From NCBI RefSeq assembly GCF_000972845.2, contig NC_040013.1, positions 4,392,642 through 4,456,641 of the forward strand: a stretch of 64,000 bases of DNA, read 5' to 3'. The translations under genes were made by a program, and so were the position numbers. The notes beneath the pieces are model-generated. The model was not told where the DNA came from. It ran no database searches and saw only the letters and a list, made by a program, of their open reading frames with translations. Each line of letters starts with the position of its first letter. The first letter of the stretch is position 1. The DNA is from Larimichthys crocea. Lineage: Eukaryota > Chordata > Actinopteri > Sciaenidae. Shown here in pieces: positions 56,446-64,000 of the stretch.

Positions 56446-57574
56446 TGTCCTGTGCAGCAGAGGTAGACTGACCGCTTATTTAAGTTCACTACAGGAGAAA
56501 AGGGGACATCAGGACATTGTCATAAAAGCCATTAGAGTAATGATCACATTAAGTTTGTCTTGTCAAACAATTGAATGATGGTGCCACAAGCAAATGAGCC
56601 ATTACGTTGGCAAAGCATCAAGAAAAATAAAACAGGATGCATGCGGGAACACAGAGGGAGAAGTATAATGTATGCAGACAAAGCCTACTGCGCTGAAATC
56701 AGGTAATCCATCTTGGAAATGTTACTGTTGTTAAAACTGACTGTTATTATGCGGCTGGCACGAAAACACAGTTAGAAATGCATTATAGATGAGATAGAAG
56801 TGTACACATCTAGAAAAAAAAATCTTTGCATGTTCTCTGAACCTAAAAAAATGCAGTTTGAGAAGCCACTCTTTCTTGGTAAGACGGCAAGTGAGCAGTA
56901 GTCCAGGCTTTTCCTGATGAACCCAGGGACAGACTCAGCACTCAGCACCTTTGAAGAGAGAGACAAAGGGGTCTGCTTTGAGAGAAGTGACGCATCCATC
57001 ACAATGTAACAACAAAACACAAAAGCATTCATCCTTGGTTTGTCTAATTCATTTTTGCTGCTACAACTCAGATCTATCAAGACTGTGGGCGAGAGACGGC
57101 GTTTGAAACCACAGTTGCTGTCAGATCAATGTGACCATCTTGCGCTTATCGACCAAACACAATGTGCATTCGAGGAATAAAGAAATGGATATCAGCGCCG
57201 ATCAGCTGCCCGTTTAACTGAATCGTCAGGGAAAAACATCACACAGTTAAAACTCGAGATGGCATCGAGCTCAACCGGAATAGCTGGGCAGGCAACAATG
57301 CAACAGTGTGTTTGTCAGTTTGTGGTGCTAATATGATCTTCAACCGACCTACCCAAGCCTGATCTCACCCTTAATCTCCCCCCCACTCCCCCAAACAAAT
57401 CAATATCAAACTGTGACATCTTCGGAGGTCAAAGCAATGCATAATGTCCAGTTTGACATGAATCGAAGCCTTTACACTGAACGCTTTTAAATGAATGCTT
57501 TGACATGTTGGGAATGATGTTTATTCACTTTGAAGTGCCACTCATGTTTATACACTGAACAAAAAGCTATGCAG
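56446..57574 (-). promoter_or_regulatory. adra1a 5' flank and presumed promoter/5' UTR
   Basis: No other gene. The start ATG at 56445 is followed upstream (increasing coordinates) by non-repetitive DNA with no clear TATA box. A 5' UTR exon cannot be placed. Confidence 0.4.
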
Positions 57575-57829
57575 TTAGCTTAGCTTAGCATAAAGACTGG
57601 AAACAGGGGGAAACAGCTAGCGTAGATTTATCTATCATCACCTCCATCTCACAAAAAAGGCTCAAGCATGCAAGACTCATTTTTGCATTCCAGTTTTTTG
57701 TACATATTAAATATAACATGTTATGCCGTCTCCATAGTTAATCCGGCGTTTTGGTACATATTAAAGAAGCTTTTGTAGGAAGGCTAGCTGTTTCCCCCTG
57801 CTTCCAGTCTTTATGCTAAGCTAAGCTTA
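57575..57829. mobile_element. Palindromic MITE with TTAGCTTAGC ends
   Basis: Left arm TTAGCTTAGCTTAGCATAAA then GACTGGAAACAGGGGGAAAC; right arm TTCCCCCTGCTTCCAGTCTT then TATGCTAAGCTAAGC. Arms of about 45 bp are close to perfect inverted complements around an unrelated centre. This is a widespread fish element. It directly adjoins the left end of the BEL/Pao retrotransposon. Confidence 0.75.
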
Positions 57830-57836
57830 TTATTAG

Positions 57837-58223
57837 TGTGCTGTCCTCATTATGTTATGTGCGCTGTGCAAAACTTGACAGTCAGATAAACTCCTTCCTG
57901 ACATCAAGACTCTCAAGACAGTTTTTCCTTTGTCCACAGGTTTAATGACGTTGCGAGGAAAGGTGAAACTAGAACAGATATACAGAAAATATAATCAACA
58001 GTGTGCTAACAAACTAGTACATAAACATGACCCTACGATGCAAAGGCATGACATGTGTGCAGAATGACTGGTTCGACTCAGATTAAACAAAACAACAGCT
58101 CTCAACAGCTCTCTCTTGCTTACTTCCTGGTTACTAGTCCCATGACACAACTCCTTGTTTAGGTTTTAGTTCCTTAAAGCGATCACAGCCAAAAAACACA
58201 GAAAACAAGACTTTAACTAAACA
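57837..58223 (-). repeat. 3' LTR of the BEL/Pao element, internally deleted
   Basis: Starts TGTGCTGTCCTCATTATG and ends TTAACTAAACA (plus strand), TG...CA. Against the other LTR it lacks about 215 bp after AGTGTGCTAA. It retains the empty site (GTCCACAG followed by GTTTAATG) where the other LTR carries a hAT insertion. Confidence 0.85.
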
Positions 58224-58247
58224 CCCCCCCCACACCCAACAGGCTTG

Positions 58248-59396
58248 TCATGATGTCATGATGCTTAATATAACTAAGCATCTGCAAGGAGAAGAAACAC
58301 TATCTCTGAAAGCAGTCCGTTCTGGTTTAATGACCTTCACCTCAACCTGGCGCACTTTCCCATCTTTGCTAGGGAAGGTCTGTGTTACCAGTCCAAAAAG
58401 CCATTCATTTCTTGGTACTTGACTGTTTTTGAGCAAAACAACACTTCCTGACTTGATGTTCGGATGAATGGACTGCCATTTCTTGTGTGCTTGTAGTGTT
58501 AGGAGGAACTGCTTCTGCTATCTGTCCCAGAAAGTGTTGGACAGGTGCTGAACCTGCCGCCATTGGCGCTTATAGAGGTCTGAAGCCTCAAACTTGCCTG
58601 CAGGAGCAGGAACAATGTTCACTTTTTGTGTGAGAAGAGCAGCCGGTTTGAGTATAAACGAATCATCAGGGTCAGTGGTCACAGGAACAAGGGGCCTGCC
58701 ATTGATAATTGCTGCTACTTCTGCCATGAATGTCACAAGCACTTCATGGGTAAGTTTGTCTTTCAGCTGGAGAAACATAGAGTCCAGAACTCTCCTTGTA
58801 AGACCAATCATCCTTTCCCATGTTCCGCCAAAATGGGAAGCATGCTTGAAGGTATCCTCAAGTCCTTGCAGGCACCAACAAAGTTAGTGCCACAATCCGA
58901 ACGGATATGTTTGACTGGCCCACGCACAGCAATAAACCACCTAAGTGCGTTGATGAAGCTGGATGTGTCAAGGGATTCTATGACTTTAATATGAATAGCT
59001 CTTATGCTCATACATGTAAAGATCACTGCCCACCCCTTACTGAGTGCAAGGTCTCAGAAGACCATGCATGTCAATAAAAGGGTCCAGATTTTTGAGTGGA
59101 CTTCTTTTGGGAATCCTCTCGTGTTTTTGGATGCATTTGATCTCTTGATTGTAGACTTCCTCTTGTACCGCTCGAATGATTATGGCTGAAGCTTGATTGA
59201 ACTCCTCAACATCAAGCTTTGCTTTGCAGTAATGCCAGCCCTTACAAGAGCTGTTCTGCATCAGGGTTGTGCTGAAAAGACAGGCTATATGTCTAAGGCG
59301 AGCAATAGCACGAGTTAGCATCTTCCAAGAAGAGAACTTGGCAAATCTTTGGGAACCAAGCTGCTTGGATGATGTTGTAGTGCTTAAAGTAGACAC
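58248..59396 (-). pseudogene. Pao integrase and C-terminal domain, broken
   Basis: Pieces in several frames. 59396-59037 covers the region before the core, ending FIDMHGLLRPC. 59026-58808 gives the core with AIHIKVIESLDTSSFINALR and IRSDCGTNFVGA. 58811-58518 gives the end of the core with FMAEVAAIINGRPL. 58436-58248 (PRNEWLFGLVTQTFPSKDGK) is the C-terminal domain typical of Pao elements. Stops and frame changes separate the pieces, so no integrase is made. Confidence 0.8.
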
Positions 59397-59448
59397 TAGA
59401 GGCTGGATGTCTGGGTCTGAGCTTGGATCAACAAGATCATAGGTGCTC

Positions 59449-59751
59449 TCAGAGATACTTGGCTCCGATACGGACAGAAATTTGGGCCCACTGAGCCAGT
59501 TGGTGTCCTAGCCTGCAGCAACAGAACGTGTTGCATGATCCGCAGGGTTCTGGTCTGTTGGCACAAAGCCATTGATCTGGATGAGAGGATCTTCGGATAC
59601 GTAGTACCCGGTTGCTGACATAAACATAAAAGTGCCTAGTTTCATTATTAATGTAGCCTAGGACCACTTTGCTGTCTGAATAGTAGGTTACAGCATCGAG
59701 CTGAAGGTCTAGTTCTGCTGAGACAAGGTCTGCTAACTCGACAGCGAGCAC
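59449..59751 (-). pseudogene. Pao RNase H region, broken
   Basis: LAVELADLVSAELDL and TYYSDSKVVLGYINN are RNase H-like motifs with the DSK acidic site; frame is lost after about 50 residues. It follows the RT fragment after the 21-bp repeat block. Confidence 0.75.
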
Positions 59752-59763
59752 TGCTGCGCAGAG

Positions 59764-60924
59764 TTAGTCTTGGAATTGTATGCTCAGGGCTTGAAATTGT
59801 ATGCTCAGGGCTTGGAATTGTATGCTCAGGGCTTTCTCCATGACAAACCCAACAGAGTTGTTTCCGGCTGTGTCTGTGATTTTTAGATATGTGACTGCAG
59901 CAATAGCTTTGGTTGATGCATCTGATAAGACACATAATTCTCTTCTGACAGCTGCTGAGGGTGAAGTTTCAGTATAGGGTCTGGAGATGGAAAGATTGGA
60001 CAGTTCTGCCAAAGAAGCTCGCCATGATGTCCAAGCTTTCTTCATTTCTTGAGGTAATGGCGCATCCCAGTCACCGTTTTCACCAGTGAGTTCTCTCAAA
60101 ATAGCTTTGCCTTGAATAGTAACAGGTGCTACAAACCCAAGAGGATCATAGAGGCTATTTATTGTGCAATTGATTCTAAGACTGCGCTGCATTGGCCGCA
60201 TTGCTGCCTCAAGATCCAAGTCTTTGAGTTCACTTGCATGATCTCTGGACGGAAAGGCTTCCATGACCTCTTTCTTGTTTGCTGCGATTTTATGCAGCCT
60301 CAGGTTTGATTTGGAGAGAACATCCTGTGTCCTCTTCAGTAAGTTGACAGCAACTTCTGTGGTAGGCAGGGACTTTAGACCATTGTCTACATAGAAGTCA
60401 CGCATTACAAAGTGCTTCACGTCAGGATCAACATGGAACTCGATGACCTGAACAGACTGGTGCAGGCCATGAATAGCCACTGCAGGCGACGGGCTATTAC
60501 CAAAGACGTGGACCCTCATGCGATACTCCACAATGTCTTTGGAGAGGTCATTGTCCTGAGACCACAGAAAACGTAGGAAGTTCTTGTCACTCTCCTCTAC
60601 CAAAAAACAATACATCTGTTCTATGTCAGCCGTAAAGGCAATGGCTTCCTTTCTGAAGCGAATCAGTACACCAAGCAGTGTGTTGTTCAGGTCAGGCCCC
60701 AATAACAGTACATCGTTGAGTGACACACCATTGTATTGGGCACTAGAATCGAACACAACTTGGATTTTCTTTGGTTTCTTCGGATGGTACACACCAAATG
60801 TTGGTAAGTACCATCGTTCTTCTTCCTCTCTGAGTGGAGGAGCTAACTCTGCATGGCCGTTTTTAAGCATCTTCTCCATGAAGCTTAGGAAGTGGTCTTT
60901 CATTTCAGGCTTTCTTTCTTTCAA
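59764..60924 (-). pseudogene. Pao reverse transcriptase, catalytic residue altered
   Basis: 386 codons are open. WYLPTFGVYHPKKPKKIQVV and FDSSAQYNGVSLND lead into the palm. FTADIEQMYCF holds the first catalytic Asp. The catalytic pair reads FYVDN: the second Asp is Asn (codon at 60382-60384), which would abolish polymerase activity. The ORF ends in three copies of QALSIQF coded by a 21-bp repeat. The N-terminal start here is an internal Met; the reading frame is cut from the upstream pol segment (61447-60905). Confidence 0.85.
59769..59831. repeat. 21-bp tandem repeat, three units
   Basis: CTTGGAATTGTATGCTCAGG(G) occurs three times, the middle unit with one change. In frame in the retrotransposon pol fragment, where it encodes repeated seven-residue units. 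Confidence 0.92.
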
Positions 60925-61447
60925 GGTTGCGCTTGAGAGACATGATACGCTTCAGTGCTTGGGACCTTTTGTTGGGGAGCCTCTGACGTGGACATTTAAA
61001 GGGTAATGGCGCTACCCAACTGTTGTATGAATCCTTCCGTAGTCCTTCATCCATTATTTTCATGAAGGAGGCATCCTGAATCCAAGGAGCCACCTGGTTG
61101 TCATCTTTGGTCCGCTTAAACACAGTGCATCCCAGGTGGTCATTTTCACAGGAAAGGTTTTCCTCTGAGTATGTTGTAGAGTGATTGGCGACCAGGCATG
61201 GATCAAAGAGAGTAGGACGTTTTGACTCTGTGGTGTTAGTGTAGAAGGTTTTGATCGTCAGTGGTTTGTGGACGCGACCTAGACACACGTTTCCCACAAT
61301 AACCCACCCCAAATCCAACTTCTGTGCATAGGGTAGGTTGTGTGAGTCATTAACCTGTTTGCGGACTCTATGAACTCTGATAATGTCCCGTCCTAAGAGA
61401 AGAATAATGGGGGCCTGTGTTTCGTTGTCTGGAATGAGGTGTGCCAC
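60905..61447 (-). pseudogene. Pao pol segment between protease and RT
   Basis: Reads LLLGRDIIRVHRV and AQKLDLGWVIVGNVCLGR, motifs found after the protease in Pao polyproteins (the conserved LGW-hinge region). It overlaps the next fragment in another frame, showing a frameshift. Confidence 0.75.
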
Positions 61448-61591
61448 TGACTTCAGGTGTGCATGATGACGAGCTACACTGGGCGTTGGTGTTTCGTCTC
61501 TGTTGTTAGGAATGTCAGTACATTCTATGAGGCTGGGTAATGGAATGCGGACAGTACCATCCAGTTCTCAATGTGTAAGGAGCGTTTGGAC

Positions 61592-62065
61592 TCATTCAAA
61601 GAACTGAGAATGAACTAGTGACCTGTTGCTCTGCTCATCCAGAATTGCATACAGTTTCACTGCCTTTTCTCTGCGGCCAGCTGGATATACTTTTACAAGA
61701 CATATTTTAGAGCAGGAACGGTCTGTCAGATCCCCACCACAAATTTTTGTGCATTTGTTAGTGACTTCAGATTGAGTTGAGGTTTCCTCCTCCCCGCTGT
61801 ACTCTGGAGCAGGGTCCGCCGCTTCTGTCCAGGGTGCAGGTCCAGGGTGCAGCGCTGTGTAGTGTTTCTCACTTTTACATTCAAAACATTGAACCTTAAC
61901 CTTGCAGTTCTTTGCAATGTGTGATGACGAAGAACAGCATTTAAAGCACACATTATTTTCTTTTAAGAATATCTCGCGATCTTCAATGGGCTTCTCTCTA
62001 AATGCACGACATTTTACGCAGAGGGTGTGGTTTTCTATGAATAGGACACAGTTTATCACAGTCAT
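61592..62065 (-). pseudogene. Gag zinc knuckles and A17-type protease start, broken
   Basis: NVCFKCCSSSSHIAKNCKVK followed by VQCFECKSEKHYTALHPG are paired CCHC-type knuckles. LYAILDEQSNRSLVHSQFFE is the protease active-site region of Pao elements. The frame ends soon after the protease motif. Confidence 0.82.
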
Positions 62066-62462
62066 CAGGTCTCATTGGGGACTAATCAGTGTCAAAGGTG
62101 GCTCTGGGAAACACCTCTGTTTTGTGTACAGAGACTTCCCGACGTTTGTTTGGCTTCCAAACTGTCCTCTCTGCCCTAGGAGCCATGTCTGTGTGAGTGA
62201 CGAAGTTGAAGCTCGGATCATTCCCAATCCTAGCCTCCTGGCTAACAAAGTCTACAAAGTAGGCAAAGGGAGGATAGGGAACACACCTTTGTCGCTTGTA
62301 AGATGCACCAACTGATGCCCACTTTTCCTGCAGACGAAATGGAAGCTTCTGTACTATTGGGTTGACACACCTTGCTGTGTCGAGGAAAGAGAGACTAGGT
62401 AAGATCGCTCAACTTTGTTAGTTTAGGATAATCTCGATTTGTTATCTTTGGGAAGGAGTCGA

Positions 62463-62807
62463 TTATTTGAACTTAACTTGGCGGGAATGGCACATATATC
62501 CATCTTCATAGATGTGTGGCTGCTGCAGGATAAGCTGAGGTAATTCAGAGCCAGTACTGATTTGGTCTTTAAGGCAAGGTTTGGTTTCAGGTTGGAGATA
62601 TGAAGGTGAAATGTTGCAGCTAGGGCTCGTCTTTTCTAGCTTTAAGTTGATTTCCTCCTCTGCATAGGAAAGCCGTGCTTTTGCTGCTTCTGCTCTTGCT
62701 CTTGCCTTAGCTGCAGCGATGATGATGATGCGTTCGATCGTGATAAAGAGCATGAAGCTGCTGCCTCTGCCATGACGCAGCCTGGTGGTCAGTCTCCGTT
62801 TAGACAC
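62463..62807 (-). pseudogene. Gag N-terminal fragment
   Basis: An alanine/arginine-rich coiled-coil-like stretch (AKARARAEAAKARLSYAEEE) typical of the start of BEL/Pao Gag. The segment between it and the zinc knuckles (62066-62462) has lost its frame. Confidence 0.65.
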
Positions 62808-62901
62808 TGCTCTGGAAGACTGCTGACTTTGTGTGACGATGTTGTTGTTATCTGCCAGCTTTCACTGCATTATCGTGCCCGCTAGAAAGCCATGGTTTCA
62901 C

Positions 62902-63980
62902 TGTGCTGTCCTCATTATCCGTGCGCTGTGCATAACTTGACAGTCAGATAAACTCCTTCCTAACATCAAGACTCTCAAGACAGTTTTTCCTTTGTCCACA
63001 GTAGGGATGCACCGAAAAATTTCGACCGAAAATGGCCCAAAAGTGCATTTCGGCTTTCGGTGAAGTGGCCGAATAGTAAGGCCGAATAGTGGCGTGACGC
63101 AATTGATGTAATCAAACAACGTGCTCGGTGATCTGGCCAGGGTTGCTGATTCTTTTCTCATTCACACACAAAAAACCCACGATGCAGGATATAGGAAAAA
63201 CACAGGCAAGAAATACATCATACACTGCTCTTTATATATATATATTTTATATATTATACTAACTGGAAATTCTACTGGAATATTTGAAGGATATTAAATA
63301 AACATTTACTTTCTTTGAAAAAACATGTCTACAAATTTATTCTAGGCTATTTATGCAATAGTAAAAAAAAAATAGTGAAAAATTTAACAACCGCATTTCA
63401 TATTCCGTATTCGGCCAACCATTTAATTTTTATTCGGTTTCGGCCGAAATTTTTTATTTCGGTGCATCCCTAGTCCACAGAATTAATGACGTTGCGAGGA
63501 AAGGTGAAACTAGAACAGATATACAAAAAATATAATCAACACTGTGCTAGCTTTTAACAACACAAAATCCTCAATGTAAATGTATCAACTCAATCTTCAG
63601 TGCAAATTAATCCACTTGTTTCCCTTTTAACTGTTTTTAACTGTGACAGGATTCATGTATTTATTACATTTTTAACTTGAAACATCATTCCTGCTCATAA
63701 ATTGTAACTATGCTCTCATGAACTTGCAAAAACTCAGATAATAATCTGCAATTGTAGATAACGATAAAGCAAATTAGTACATACCCATGATGCTACCAAA
63801 GGCATGAGATGTGTGCAGAATGACTGAATGACTGACTCTGATTAAACAAAACAACAGCTCTCAACAGCTCTCTCTTGCTTACTTCCTGGTAACTAGTTCC
63901 ATGACACAACTCACTTTCTTAAAGTGCCCACAGCCAAAAAACACACATGAGCAAACGAGACTTATAACATTAACTAAACA
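62902..63980 (-). repeat. 5' LTR of the BEL/Pao element, interrupted by a hAT insertion
   Basis: Starts TGTGCTGTCCTCATTATCC and ends TTAACTAAACA (plus strand). Without the insert and duplicated target it is about 600 bp, longer than the 387-bp partner because the partner is deleted. The last 20 bases of the window are flanking DNA. Confidence 0.85.
63002..63472. mobile_element. hAT element (471 bp) nested in the LTR
   Basis: Inverted ends TAGGGATGCACCGAAA and TTTCGGTGCATCCCTA are perfect over 16 bases. The 8-bp duplications GTCCACAG at 62994-63001 and 63473-63480 flank it exactly. Inner arms repeat CGGCCGAAA and GGCCGAA motifs. No transposase ORF, so it moved in trans. Confidence 0.95.
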
Positions 63981-64000
63981 ATATGCTAGATCTAGTTCCA

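Larger units (their letters stand above)
57837..63980 (-). mobile_element. BEL/Pao-type LTR retrotransposon, decayed
   Basis: The LTRs (57837-58223 and 62902-63980) enclose a minus-strand coding region in the order gag, zinc knuckles/A17-type protease, reverse transcriptase, RNase H, integrase, with many frame breaks. The polypurine tract is visible as the C8-9 run at 58223-58231 (G-run on the element strand), immediately before the 3' LTR. The domain order and the LDEQSNRSL protease motif identify the Pao lineage. No matching target duplication was found: the flanks are ATTAG at the left and ATATG at the right. Confidence 0.9.

Noticed and set aside
62881..62900. Primer-binding site next to the 5' LTR
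   Set aside because: TGGCTTTCTAGCGGG follows the LTR end on the element strand after about 11 bases, but it could not be matched to a tRNA 3' end by eye.
62898..63161. 87-codon ORF across the LTR and nested hAT end, tested as transposase
   Set aside because: Spans the insertion boundary and has no transposase motif; the hAT copy is non-autonomous.

Overview
The window is nuclear genomic DNA from a ray-finned (teleost) fish. It holds multi-exon vertebrate genes with GT-AG introns, (CA)n, (TATC)n and other microsatellites, fish-type LINE/SINE tails, hAT and TA-target MITEs, and a BEL/Pao LTR retrotransposon. Compact introns and the repeat set suggest a percomorph, but the species cannot be named from sequence alone.

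Layout, left to right: vps33a (+, 13 coding exons, 1499-7127); a small unrecognised gene encoding a 68-residue single-pass membrane protein (+, 8991-9197); ppp2r2a (+, 10 coding exons, 11897-23777, long 3' UTR to about 28.0 kb); bnip3l (+, 6 exons, 29329-32185, 3' UTR to about 33.7 kb); dpysl2/CRMP2 (+, 14 exons, 35783-43496, 3' UTR to about 45.2 kb); adra1a (-, 2 exons, 49158-56445); then a decayed BEL/Pao retrotransposon (-, about 57837-63980), whose right-hand LTR carries a nested hAT element. The run ppp2r2a-bnip3l-dpysl2-adra1a matches the human 8p21.2 gene order; vps33a, which lies on human chromosome 12, adjoins it here.

The genes do not form one pathway. VPS33A serves HOPS/CORVET endolysosomal tethering, PPP2R2A is a PP2A regulatory subunit, BNIP3L is a mitophagy receptor, DPYSL2 is a microtubule/axon-guidance phosphoprotein and ADRA1A is a Gq-coupled adrenoceptor. 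Their proximity reflects conserved synteny, not an operon-like unit.

The strangest stretch is ppp2r2a intron 2. About 2.43 kb of sequence (13799-16228) is repeated at 17434-19868. The copies are separated by about 1.2 kb of almost pure A and C (16238-17423) and a 10-N gap. The first copy stops 28 bases into exon 3; the second carries the intact exon. This looks like two overlapping contig ends joined without merging, with a low-quality end, rather than biology. Other points of note: 0.5-kb direct repeats flanking the first exon of dpysl2; a solo LTR in dpysl2 intron 1; a glutamine-rich insertion beside the phosphorylation cluster of CRMP2; DRF in place of DRY in ADRA1A; and a hAT insertion whose 8-bp target duplication is confirmed by the empty site in the sister LTR. 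I found no convincing new multi-gene system; the small membrane-protein gene is the best candidate for something undescribed.
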